64,000 nucleotides of DNA. It comes from Treponema rectale. Lineage in GTDB: Bacteria > Spirochaetota > Spirochaetia > Treponematales > Treponemataceae. Positions 23,056 through 31,765 of the stretch are shown here, in pieces (position 1 is the stretch's first letter; every line of letters starts with the position of its first letter). The notes below the pieces were generated by a model. It saw only the letters and a list, made by a program, of their open reading frames with translations. It had not been told where the DNA came from and ran no database searches. The stretch covers positions 949,816 through 1,013,815 of the forward strand of contig NZ_JACHFR010000002.1 of assembly GCF_014202035.1 (NCBI RefSeq). The letters run 5' to 3'. Position numbers and translations under genes: made by a program.

Positions 23056-24930
23056 CCATCCGAAGGTTGCAGGGGGTTTGTTGGTCAGGTCGTAGAAGAT
23101 GGCGTCGATTTTGTTTAGTTTGGACAGCTGCAGTACCATTGCTGTGAGCAGGTCGTGTGGCAGCCGGGCAAATCTTGCGGTCATTACGTCTTCTGAACAT
23201 ACCGGACGAAGTACAATACTGAAATGGTCTTTTTCCGTTGCATAAGGAATGTTTATCGTCAGATGCTGGAAAATCTTTGAGTACCAGTTGGCGTTATGAA
23301 GGTCATCAAGTACGATTTTGTCTGCTTCCCTCAGCTGATCCAGACGGTCTTTTGTACAGTATCCTTCCTGAATCTTAAAGTCTGAGTCCTCTACATAGGG
23401 ATTCTGCCACAGTTTTATGATGCATCTGTTGATGTGCTTTGAAGAATTAGTGATTTTTACAGAAGCGGCATCGAGTTTTTCCCAGAATTTTGGAAGATGC
23501 CTGAATCCTCCGTCAAGTTTCTTAAAAGCGATGACAGCCGGGAATCTGTAAGTTCTGAAGTCTCCCTGAACACCTACAGAGCGTACCGGAAGTACTGATT
23601 TTTCAAGTTCCTTAGAGCAGTCTTCACAGAACATATCCAGTTCAATCTGATTAAGTTCCTTTTCTGCTTCCTTATATTCTTCTTTGTCTGCATCAGAGAT
23701 TTTTCCGTCTGAGCAGAGTACGTTTATGCTTAAGCCCGGTCCCGGGAAGGGATGACGCATTACAAGGTCGTCGCTTAATCCCAGTTTTTTACCCATGGCA
23801 CGGACTTCATCTTTGTACAGATCCTTCAGAGGTTCTATGATGAGTCCCTGTTCAATAAGCTTCTGGATTCCGTCTACACGGTTATGATGGGTTTTTATAG
23901 TCTTTGAATTCTTTGTTCCGCCGGATTCGATGATATCAGGATAGAGAGTTCCCTGAGCAAGCATCCACTTTGATTCATCAAGCTTCTGCTCTGCAACAAC
24001 CTGGTCCCGTACTTTAATAAAGTTTTCACCTACAGCCATTCTCTTTTTCTGAGGGTCAGTAAGGCCTTCTACGGCTTTAAGGAAGGAATCTCCCGCATCT
24101 TTTACGATAAAGTTATTAAAACCGAAGTCTGTATAGGCTTTAGCAACGGAAGCACTTTCGTTTTTACGCATGAATCCGTTGTCAATGTGAAGTCCGAGAA
24201 CCCTTTCCTGTCCCAGGGCTTTGTTCAGGAGGGCAAAGGCAACTGTAGAATCTACCCCGCCGCTAAGGAAAAGAAGTACGTTCCTGTCTTTTGCATCCTT
24301 TTTTATGGATTCGATTATGTGATTAAGAACTGTATCTTCATCCCAGTTTTTTTCCATTCCGCAGAATGAAGCAAAGTTTGCAAATATTTTGTTTCCTTCA
24401 GGGGTATCTTTTACTTCACAGTGACACTGAAGGGAAAAACGCTTCTTTTTAAGGTTCTGAAGGGCTGCATAAGGGCAGTCTTTTGTTTTTCCTATGACTT
24501 CAAATCCCTCTGCCAGAGAAAGGACACCGTCCTGATGGCTCATCCAGACCTGAGTTACAGAAGAAACGTCTTTAAAGAGAGGAGAAGCCTTGCCTGCTTC
24601 GTTAAGTTCAAGGCGGGCAAAACCGAATTCTCCTGTTTCTGCTTTGCCTACCTCTGCACCGTAGCTTTTAGCAATAAGCTGGTGTCCGTAGCAAAGCCCG
24701 AGTATAGGAACATCAAGTTCAAGAATTTTTTCATTGAACTCAGGCACTTTTTCATCATAGACCGAACTTGGTCCTCCCGAAAAAACTATTCCCTTTGCAT
24801 TTTCAAATTCTTTTATGTCAGCAGAAGGAAGGGCAATCTCAGTGTAATATCCCATGGAACGCATGCGTTTTGCGATAAGATGGGCATACTGTGAGCCAAA
24901 GTCAAGGACTACGATTTTGGAACGTGCCAT
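23050..24930 (-). CDS. guaA: GMP synthase, glutamine-hydrolysing, long form
   Basis: The 626-aa product has the class I amidotransferase domain (GLCYGHQL with the nucleophile Cys, FSLQCHCEVKDTPEG), the ATP-pyrophosphatase motif LLFLSGGVDSTVAF and the C-terminal dimer domain ending KPPATFGWE. It makes GMP from XMP, glutamine and ATP. It is about 100 residues longer than the usual bacterial enzyme of about 515; the extra sequence lies in the C-terminal dimer part (roughly residues 410-520), as in long eukaryote-like GMP synthases. The triad His is in an unusual CHCEV context where most have FHPEV. Shine-Dalgarno AGGAG overlaps the pyrG stop 9 bp upstream; the two are surely co-transcribed. Confidence 0.95.
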   Translation of the reverse strand: MARSKIVVLDFGSQYAHLIAKRMRSMGYYTEIALPSADIKEFENAKGIVFSGGPSSVYDEKVPEFNEKILELDVPILGLCYGHQLIAKSYGAEVGKAETGEFGFARLELNEAGKASPLFKDVSSVTQVWMSHQDGVLSLAEGFEVIGKTKDCPYAALQNLKKKRFSLQCHCEVKDTPEGNKIFANFASFCGMEKNWDEDTVLNHIIESIKKDAKDRNVLLFLSGGVDSTVAFALLNKALGQERVLGLHIDNGFMRKNESASVAKAYTDFGFNNFIVKDAGDSFLKAVEGLTDPQKKRMAVGENFIKVRDQVVAEQKLDESKWMLAQGTLYPDIIESGGTKNSKTIKTHHNRVDGIQKLIEQGLIIEPLKDLYKDEVRAMGKKLGLSDDLVMRHPFPGPGLSINVLCSDGKISDADKEEYKEAEKELNQIELDMFCEDCSKELEKSVLPVRSVGVQGDFRTYRFPAVIAFKKLDGGFRHLPKFWEKLDAASVKITNSSKHINRCIIKLWQNPYVEDSDFKIQEGYCTKDRLDQLREADKIVLDDLHNANWYSKIFQHLTINIPYATEKDHFSIVLRPVCSEDVMTARFARLPHDLLTAMVLQLSKLNKIDAIFYDLTNKPPATFGWE

Positions 24931-24939
24931 ATTTTTCTC

Positions 24940-26541
24940 CTAGATTTTGTTTTTTAATGATGCTGTTATGAAATCTCTGAATAAAGGACCTGCCTTATCC
25001 GGGCGGCTCTTGAATTCAGGATGGAACTGGCCTGCAACCATCCATGGATGATCCGGAACCTCACATACTTCTACAAGATCTCTTTCCGGGTTTACTCCGG
25101 CGATTATGAGACCTGCTTTTTTAAGTTCGTCTCTGTATTTATTGTTGAATTCATAGCGGTGACGGTGACGTTCCCAGATTGTAGTTGAACCGTAGGCTTT
25201 TTCCGTAAGGGTTCCCGGTGTAACCGCACATTCAAATTTACCCAGGCGGAGGGTTCCTCCGAGAATTTTGCCGTTCTGATCAGGCATAAGGTCAATTACA
25301 GGATGTGTCGTATCAGGATTGATTTCCGTTGAATTTGCATCTGTCCAGCCTAAAACGTTGCGGGCATATTCAATTACAAGAATCTGCATGCCGAGACAGA
25401 TACCCATGTAAGGAACTTTGTTTGTACGGGCATATTTTGCAGTAAGAATCATTCCTTCTATACCGCGGCTGCCGAAGCCTCCCGGAACAATGATGCCGTC
25501 TGCACCTGCAAGCTTTTCTTTTGCAGAAGCATCATCCGTTATCTTTTCTGAATCAACCCAGTCTATTTCTACTTCGCTTTCGTTGGCAATTCCTGCATGA
25601 ATAAGGCTTTCAACTACGCTGAGGTAAGCATCGTGAAGCTCGACATATTTCCCGACAAGGGCAATTTTAACATGGTGCTTCGGATTTTCGAACACGTGAA
25701 CCATTTCTGCCCATTTTTCAAGGTGAGTTTCCCTTCCGGTGATGCCGAGAATCTTGCATACGGCATTTCCCAGGCCTTCTTTTTCCATGTTAAGGGGAAC
25801 TTCGTAAATTGATTTTGCATTCAGGTTCTGTATAACGCAGTCTGTATCAACATTGCAGAACAGGGCAAGCTTTTCTTTTGTTGCTTCCGGTATTTCTATT
25901 TCCGTACGGAGCATGAGGATGTTCGGCTGAATACCCAGCTGCTGCAGTTCCTTTACGGAATGCTGTGTAGGCTTAGTCTTGATTTCATTGGCCTTTTTCA
26001 TGAAAGGAACAAGGGTAAGGTGAATGTAACAGCAGTTTTCTTCCCCAAGCTCATATTTAAGTTCGCGTATACATTCAATAAACGGAAGGCTTTCAATATC
26101 ACCGGCAGTACCGCCGATTTCCGTTATGATTACGTCTGCTCCCGTTTCCTGTGTAGAAAGAAGCATGCGTCTTTTTATTTCTTCAGTTACGTTTGGAATT
26201 ACCTGTACAGTTCCTCCGTGGTATTTTCCTTCACGTTCATTATTTAATACAGAAAGATAAACCCTTCCGGCTGTAGTATTTGAACTTTGAGAAAGGGTAG
26301 CATCTGTAAAACGCTCGTAGTGTCCCAGATCAAGGTCCGTTTCTGCTCCGTCATCCGTTACAAAAACTTCTCCATGCTGAATAGGATTCATTGTTCCCGG
26401 GTCAATGTTAAGATAAGGATCAAATTTCTGATTTACTACCTTTAATCCGCGGCTTTTAAGGATGAGTCCCAGACTGGCAGCGGCAATACCTTTTCCCAGC
26501 CCCGAAACAACACCGCCTGTAATGAAAATGTACTTGGTCAT
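24940..26541 (-). CDS. pyrG: CTP synthase
   Basis: The 533-aa product is a typical CTP synthase: KYIFITGGVVSGLGKGI, NQKFDPYLNIDPGTMNP, GEVFVTDDGAETDLDLGHYE, and the amidotransferase domain with GICLGMQ and a terminal HPEFKSRP. It turns UTP to CTP with glutamine and ATP. It lies between the BrkB-cNMP gene and guaA in a leftward run, placing the last steps of CTP and GMP synthesis together. Confidence 0.97.
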   Translation of the reverse strand: MTKYIFITGGVVSGLGKGIAAASLGLILKSRGLKVVNQKFDPYLNIDPGTMNPIQHGEVFVTDDGAETDLDLGHYERFTDATLSQSSNTTAGRVYLSVLNNEREGKYHGGTVQVIPNVTEEIKRRMLLSTQETGADVIITEIGGTAGDIESLPFIECIRELKYELGEENCCYIHLTLVPFMKKANEIKTKPTQHSVKELQQLGIQPNILMLRTEIEIPEATKEKLALFCNVDTDCVIQNLNAKSIYEVPLNMEKEGLGNAVCKILGITGRETHLEKWAEMVHVFENPKHHVKIALVGKYVELHDAYLSVVESLIHAGIANESEVEIDWVDSEKITDDASAKEKLAGADGIIVPGGFGSRGIEGMILTAKYARTNKVPYMGICLGMQILVIEYARNVLGWTDANSTEINPDTTHPVIDLMPDQNGKILGGTLRLGKFECAVTPGTLTEKAYGSTTIWERHRHRYEFNNKYRDELKKAGLIIAGVNPERDLVEVCEVPDHPWMVAGQFHPEFKSRPDKAGPLFRDFITASLKNKI

Positions 26542-26597
26542 ATATACTCCGTTTTAGCCGTAGCTTTAGATTCACCAATAATATCCGTGCATTATAT

Positions 26598-27884
26598 TTA
26601 TAAATTCCGGCTTAGTCCATAAAACTTTGAAAAGTAATTGCTGATTAATGAAAGAACTTTTCTGCTTACTTTAGGATTTCTCTCCAGAAGCGAAAAGAAG
26701 GTCTCTTCCGGAATGCGGATTACGTCAACATCTGTACAGGCTACTGCATCTTCCGTCCGTATTCCGTTCAGCATGCAGGCTTCCTCTCCAAAGAATTTGC
26801 CCCGTTCTATAAAGGAAATGTGGTTTTTTGTCTGAAGTTTGACTGTTCCCCGTACAAGGTAGTAGGCATCCGTGCTTTCTTCGTTCAGGGAATATATGTG
26901 TTCATTCTGTTTGTAGAAAATAAGGTTTTCGTTTTTTATCATCAGGTGATCCGGCCTGATAAAAAGGGCCCGTTTTATGGTTGCAAAGATTCCCGGTTCA
27001 TTATGGTCCGGCAGAATATAAAGTTCGCACAGCAGCAGTGTGTCAAAAAACTGGTATACGAACAGCCACTGGGCAAAGAAGAGGAAAATTACGAAAAACA
27101 TGAATACACCAAGCAGAAGCACTATTGCGTTCCCCAGGACCCCGTAAATGATGTTATAGGCGTTAAAATTGATGAATTCCAGCATTATCCTTAAAACTAC
27201 AGAGAAAATGAACGTACTTGCAGCCGCCATTATCATTGTTATTAAAAACGAAGGTTTTGTACGGGAGCCTTCCCTGTAAGCCAGGACAGTCATAAAAAAA
27301 AGAATCAGGTAAGGCAGCCGGCCTAAAATAAGGTCTATGAGAAAACTTAAAAAGCGGCTGTGATTTTTAAGAAAGTTGTGTACGTCAGGAATGTCAGTTA
27401 TAGTTTTTGCAGTAATTACCAGGAATGTTATGCTTGCAAGAAGGACGACGATAAGGGCTTCTCCCGCAAGAATGAAAAACTGGTTTATGACAGGGCGTTT
27501 TTTCTGTTCCTGCCCGAAGATTTTTATAAGGCTTCCGATAATTGATGCAAAGAAGCGTCTTGCCATGAGTATGATTGCGATTACGATGGCAAATTCAAAA
27601 AAAGAAACGCTGTTTACGTCCAGAAATTTGTCCATTGAAGCCTGAATGTTCTGTATGCTTTCAAAAAAAGGAATCCTGTTGAGAAAGGAAGTCAGCAGGG
27701 AAGGGGAAGCATGCATGATCCGCACCAGGACAACTACTATCATAAGTGCCAGCGGTGCAAACGAAAGAAGAAAACCGAAGGCGCAGGCTGATGCGTAAGA
27801 AAAAAGGTCATTACTGAGAAAGAATCCAAACGTCAGATATAAGGATTGAAGAAAAGTTGTTAGTGTAAACTTCCGCCTTGTCAT
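26598..27884 (-). CDS. YihY/BrkB-type membrane protein fused to a cyclic-nucleotide-binding domain
   Basis: The 428-aa product has six or so membrane segments in residues 25-290 of the YihY/BrkB type (YASACAFGFLLSFAPLALMI opening; LLGVFMFFVIFLFFAQWLF near the end). Residues 315-420 form a cNMP-binding domain (EHIYSLNEESTDAYYLVRGT, GKFFGEEACMLNGIRTEDAV), with the GE pair of the phosphate-binding cassette and Arg in RTEDA. BrkB proteins are poorly understood and once linked to serum resistance; they are not RNase BN. The fusion suggests ligand control of the membrane part. Confidence 0.88.
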   Translation of the reverse strand: MTRRKFTLTTFLQSLYLTFGFFLSNDLFSYASACAFGFLLSFAPLALMIVVVLVRIMHASPSLLTSFLNRIPFFESIQNIQASMDKFLDVNSVSFFEFAIVIAIILMARRFFASIIGSLIKIFGQEQKKRPVINQFFILAGEALIVVLLASITFLVITAKTITDIPDVHNFLKNHSRFLSFLIDLILGRLPYLILFFMTVLAYREGSRTKPSFLITMIMAAASTFIFSVVLRIMLEFINFNAYNIIYGVLGNAIVLLLGVFMFFVIFLFFAQWLFVYQFFDTLLLCELYILPDHNEPGIFATIKRALFIRPDHLMIKNENLIFYKQNEHIYSLNEESTDAYYLVRGTVKLQTKNHISFIERGKFFGEEACMLNGIRTEDAVACTDVDVIRIPEETFFSLLERNPKVSRKVLSLISNYFSKFYGLSRNL

Positions 27885-27924
27885 AAAAACTCTTTTATCA
27901 TGCTGCCTTTTATCAGGAATTCAG

Positions 27925-28803
27925 TCATGATGACTTTTTACGTCCGGAAACAAGCTTGTAATATGGAATTCCATTGTAGTCAGTAGTGTCTTCAGCCTTG
28001 TTGTTTATTGATACCATCATCTGTTTTTGAATGGTTTCAGAAACATAGGCCCTGATTGCTGTCTTTACCTGAGCCGGAGTGTTGGGATGCAGCAGGAGGA
28101 TCCAGTTGATTCCGTCTACGTCAGGTTTAATGGCAAAGACTATGGCGTCTACTACGTACTGTTTAGGACCGATTCTAAGCGTCAGGTCTCTGAGGACCGT
28201 GTTTTTCTGTGCCAGGTTAATCATTTGTGCCGGAACTTTAACGCACATTCCTACGGAGCTTATGTCCAGCAGTTTCATCTGGAAAAGCTTGTCATCGGAA
28301 GTCCAGAACATCTGTGCATCCCGCTCGTTAGTGATTTTTGCCCGGACATACTGCCTCATGCCTTTTGCATTGCATTCTACGAGTATGTTTTCTATTTCTG
28401 TAGTGATTGCGTCCGTACTTTCATCAACGGTAATGATTCCGCCGGGAATATTTGCTTCTGACAGGAAGATGGAACGGTCTTCCCGACGGATTCTTTCTGA
28501 AATGATACCGACAAAGACGGACCTGAGGGTCATTTCTTTTTCAAAGGACTTAATGAAGTTGAACCATGCGTCAATTGAAAGCTGTGCATCTACATTTATA
28601 AAGCAGACAGAACTTTCATGCAGCCTCAGGACGTTTTTTGCATCCTTATAGCTGTCTATGATGTATATTTCAAATTCTTTGTCCTGCAGTCTCGGAATGA
28701 CGTCCTGCCTTATTGAATATGCAGGGTTGATAAAAAAGACTTTCTTCCCAAAGATCTGTGCTCTGGCAAGGTTATTTTCGTTGTTTTTTTCATCTTCAGT
28801 CAT
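27925..28803 (-). CDS. PilZ-domain protein, possible c-di-GMP receptor
   Basis: The 292-aa product has an N-terminal alpha/beta region (about 18-140) like a receiver-type fold (KKVFFINPAYSIRQDVIPRL, VCFINVDAQL), then a PilZ-like domain at 150-250 with RAKITNERDA, LLDISSVGMCVKV and later strands. The usual RxxxR is not clearly complete, while D-x-S-x-x-G is. c-di-GMP binding is therefore possible but not certain. It lies between asnS and the BrkB fusion in a leftward operon. Confidence 0.75.
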   Translation of the reverse strand: MTEDEKNNENNLARAQIFGKKVFFINPAYSIRQDVIPRLQDKEFEIYIIDSYKDAKNVLRLHESSVCFINVDAQLSIDAWFNFIKSFEKEMTLRSVFVGIISERIRREDRSIFLSEANIPGGIITVDESTDAITTEIENILVECNAKGMRQYVRAKITNERDAQMFWTSDDKLFQMKLLDISSVGMCVKVPAQMINLAQKNTVLRDLTLRIGPKQYVVDAIVFAIKPDVDGINWILLLHPNTPAQVKTAIRAYVSETIQKQMMVSINNKAEDTTDYNGIPYYKLVSGRKKSS

Positions 28804-28852
28804 TCCGTCTCCTTGTATCTGCCTGAATCTGTAATCCGGCAGATTAACTGCT

Positions 28853-30319
28853 TTAGAAATCTGCGAGTTTCGGTGCTCTTGGATAAGGAATTACGTCGCG
28901 TATGTTTTCCATTCCGGTAACATAGCGGATAAGCCTTTCAAATCCTAGTCCGAATCCTGAATGGGGAACTGTACCGAACTTACGGAGATCAAGGTACCAG
29001 TCGTAGATGGATTCATCCATGTTGCGGTCTTTGATTGCAGCAAGAAGCTTGTCGTAGTTTTCTTCGCGTTCTGAGCCGCCGATAAGTTCTCCGATTCCAG
29101 GAACAAGAACATCAACTGCTTTTACAGTCTTACCGTCTTCATTCTGCTTCATGTAGAATGATTTGATTTCTTTAGGATAATTATAAACCATAACTGGCTT
29201 TTTGAAAATTTTTTCTGTAAGGTAGCGCTCATGTTCTGTGGCAATGTCGCAGCCCCAGTAAGGCTTGAACTCGAATTTTGCTTCAGAAGCGTGCTTTTCC
29301 AGTTCTGCAATTGCATCTGTATATGAAATGCGTACAAAATCTGCGTTTGCAACTGCTTCAAGGCTCTTGATGAGTCCCGGCTGAATGCGCTTGTCGAAGA
29401 ATTCAAGGTCTGCACGGCACTTTGTAAGGGCCCAGTTAAGAAGGTATTTTACGAATTCTTCCTGAATGTCCATGTCATCATTAAGGTCGAAGAAAGCCAT
29501 TTCCGGTTCAATCATCCAGAATTCTGACAGGTGGCGGGGGGTATTTGAGTTTTCTGCACGGAAGGTCGGGCCGAATGTGTATACACGGCTCAGGGAAGTA
29601 GCCATTGTTTCTGCTTCCAGCTGGCCTGATACTGTAAGGCTTGCCTTTTTTCCGAAGAAATCTTTGGAATAGTCTACGATTTTGTGTGCATCTTCAATTT
29701 TCATTCCGCCTGCACCGGCTTTTACACCCAGTTCCGCAATTTTTTCAAGGGAAAGGGTTGTAACCTGGAACATTTCTCCTGCGCCTTCACAGTCTGAACA
29801 GGTGATTTCCGGGGCATTGATGTACTGGAAGCCTCTTTCCTGGAAGAAGGAATGAACTGCAAAAGCCATCTGGCTCCTTACGCGGAAAACTGCACCGAAG
29901 GTATTGGTGCGTGCGCGCAGGTGTGCATTGTCCCTGAGGTATTCCATGGACATTTTGTTTTTCTGAAGAGGATATTCTTCCGGAGGACAGGTTCCCAGGC
30001 ATTCAAGGTGCTGGAGTGTAATTTCTACAGCCTGACCGCTTGCCGGACTGGGAATGATGATTCCGTCTGCTTTTACCGATGCTCCGGTAGAGAGTTTCTT
30101 GAGGTTGTCTTCAATATTCTGAACGTCTGCATTTGCATCTGGAGAAGATCTGTCAAAGGTGAGCTGAATGTTTGCAAAGCAGCTACCGTCGTTCACCTGA
30201 ACGAATACGAGGTTTTTTGAGTCTCTTACTGAACGGATCCATCCGTATACGCTGACTGAACGTCCGTCGGGATTAGATGTAAGTAATTCTTTTATTAAAA
30301 CAGGTTTCATTATATCCAT
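28853..30319 (-). CDS. asnS: Asparagine-tRNA ligase
   Basis: The 488-aa product has an N-terminal OB-fold (VSVYGWIRSVRDSKNLVFVQ) and a class II catalytic core (motif 2 FRAENSNTPRHLSEFWMIEPE; motif 3 GFGLGFERLIRYV) with the long insert usual for AsnRS. It charges tRNA-Asn. Start may be the ATG at 30319 or 9 bp later. It heads the leftward run to guaA. Confidence 0.96.
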   Translation of the reverse strand: MDIMKPVLIKELLTSNPDGRSVSVYGWIRSVRDSKNLVFVQVNDGSCFANIQLTFDRSSPDANADVQNIEDNLKKLSTGASVKADGIIIPSPASGQAVEITLQHLECLGTCPPEEYPLQKNKMSMEYLRDNAHLRARTNTFGAVFRVRSQMAFAVHSFFQERGFQYINAPEITCSDCEGAGEMFQVTTLSLEKIAELGVKAGAGGMKIEDAHKIVDYSKDFFGKKASLTVSGQLEAETMATSLSRVYTFGPTFRAENSNTPRHLSEFWMIEPEMAFFDLNDDMDIQEEFVKYLLNWALTKCRADLEFFDKRIQPGLIKSLEAVANADFVRISYTDAIAELEKHASEAKFEFKPYWGCDIATEHERYLTEKIFKKPVMVYNYPKEIKSFYMKQNEDGKTVKAVDVLVPGIGELIGGSEREENYDKLLAAIKDRNMDESIYDWYLDLRKFGTVPHSGFGLGFERLIRYVTGMENIRDVIPYPRAPKLADF

Positions 30320-30732
30320 TCTATATTCTTCTTATTTAGCAGTCAAGTTTGTGCAGTTTACGCCTGACAATTGTATCGTACAGCGAGATGTTACTGTGTA
30401 AAGAAGTAGTTAAGTAAAAATAGTTAAAAATATTGCACTTTTTCTAAAAAATAGAGAATTTTTTTAGAAAAAATCTGTATGAAATTTTATACACTGTATA
30501 CAAATTTATAACTATTGTTATAAAAATTTGCACACTTACCGTAAATTTACCTGAAATTTACTTTGAAGACTTAAAAAAAATCTGAAAAAAATAATTCGTT
30601 ATATTATATAGAGTTAAGATAAACTTTTGAAAATTATATGTATGAATTCAGTAAAATTTTTTAGTTGGCACGGATGTTGCTATATTTATTAGTGACAGAA
30701 AATGAAACTTATCAAAAGGAGATCTTGGAACC
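30320..30732. other. Divergent intergenic region between asnS and the sigma-factor gene
   Basis: About 410 bp, very AT-rich. It holds an AT inverted repeat (30439-30451 TTTTTCTAAAAAA with 30459-30472) and the sigma-54 promoter listed separately. A sigma-70 promoter for asnS must also lie here but no box stands out. No ORF of note. Confidence 0.6.
30665..30681 (+). promoter_or_regulatory. Sigma-54 promoter
   Basis: TTGGCACGGATGTTGCT matches the -24/-12 consensus TGGCACG-N4-TTGCW at every conserved base, with GG (30667-30668) and GC (30679-30680) at the required 10-bp spacing. Predicted start near 30692, about 40 nt before the ATG of the sigma gene. Confidence 0.88.
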
Positions 30733-31542
30733 ATGAAAAATGAGATAGATTCTGCTTACCTCAGGCAGATACAGCAGTTCCCGCTGCTTACAGTTGAACA
30801 GGAAGTTGATTTGTCTAAAAAAATTCAGAAGGGGGATAAAAAAGCACTTTCTTCCCTCGTGAATTCAAATCTTCGTCTTGTTGTAAGCGTTGCCCTTAAA
30901 TTCAGCAGGACTCCTGCTGACGTTATGGATTTGATACAGGAAGGAAATATGGGACTTATGGTTGCAGCCGGAAAGTACCATTTTTCTTTTAATACAAGGT
31001 TTTCTACGTATGCATATGCATGGATTGCCCAGTATATGCTGCGCTTTGTAAAATCTCGCACCCAGTTCATTTCATTGCCGGCCAGAAAGGAAGAACTTCT
31101 TCGCCGCGTAAGAGACGCACAGGCCTATTTGTATGAACTTACGGGAAACGAGCCTTCTGAAGAGGATGTTGCCGTTTATCTTGGCATGAATATTGATGAA
31201 CTTAAAGCCATATTCAGCTATGCATATACGGTAGCTTCGCTGGACTGTGAAACTGGTGACGATGATTCTTCTACCCTTGTGTCGGTGATTCCGGATACTT
31301 CCTGTACTCCCGAAGAGAAACTTATGCTGGAGGAAGAAAAACGTCACCTGTATTCGCTTATGGATGCACTTCCGGTAAATGAACAGAAGGTACTTAAGTA
31401 TCGTTATAACTTTGCCAACGATCTGCATTCAAAAACACTGCGCGAGATTGGAAAGATCATGGGTGTTACTCCTGAAGCTGTACGTCAGACTGAAATCCGT
31501 GCGGTAAAACATTTGAAACATGCAGTGAATGCTGCTGTTTAA
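30733..31542 (+). CDS. Sigma-70 family RNA polymerase sigma factor under sigma-54 control
   Basis: AAGGAG (30716-30721) precedes ATG 30733. The 269-aa product has region 1.2 (QQFPLLTVEQEVDLSKKI), region 2 (NLRLVVSVALKF, DLIQEGNMGLMVAAGKY, FSTYAYAWIAQYMLRFV), region 3 (ISLPARKEELLRRVRDAQAYL) and region 4 (LREIGKIMGVTPEAVRQTEI). Region 1.1 and the long non-conserved insert of housekeeping RpoD are absent, so this is an alternative sigma. Together with its sigma-54 promoter it resembles the Borrelia RpoN-to-RpoS cascade. Regulon unknown. Confidence 0.93.
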   Translation: MKNEIDSAYLRQIQQFPLLTVEQEVDLSKKIQKGDKKALSSLVNSNLRLVVSVALKFSRTPADVMDLIQEGNMGLMVAAGKYHFSFNTRFSTYAYAWIAQYMLRFVKSRTQFISLPARKEELLRRVRDAQAYLYELTGNEPSEEDVAVYLGMNIDELKAIFSYAYTVASLDCETGDDDSSTLVSVIPDTSCTPEEKLMLEEEKRHLYSLMDALPVNEQKVLKYRYNFANDLHSKTLREIGKIMGVTPEAVRQTEIRAVKHLKHAVNAAV

Positions 31543-31684
31543 GGTTTCCGGATGCGCATACATGTCCGGTAATCAATATAAGCGTGAATACTGAGTTCGA
31601 AAGACAGTTTTTACGCAGATGATGAGCAGGATGTTTTGTCAGAACATACTTGGACTCATTCATTTTCCTCCCTTTTTTTGTGTG

Positions 31685-31721
31685 GCCGTCCGTGTAAGTT
31701 TTGCACGGGCGGTATTTTTTT
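31685..31721 (+). terminator. Intrinsic terminator after the sigma gene
   Basis: CCGTCCGTG (31686-31694) pairs with CACGGGCGG (31704-31712, one GU), followed by eight T. The 140 bp between the sigma gene and this stem hold no recognised feature. Confidence 0.88.
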
Positions 31722-31765
31722 TATCCGGTGGAAATTTTATGCAAATTCCGTCACAATAGGGAAGT

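Noticed and set aside
30320-30732. T-box or tRNA-like leader before asnS
   Set aside because: No T-box bulge, specifier loop or antiterminator could be found on the minus strand.
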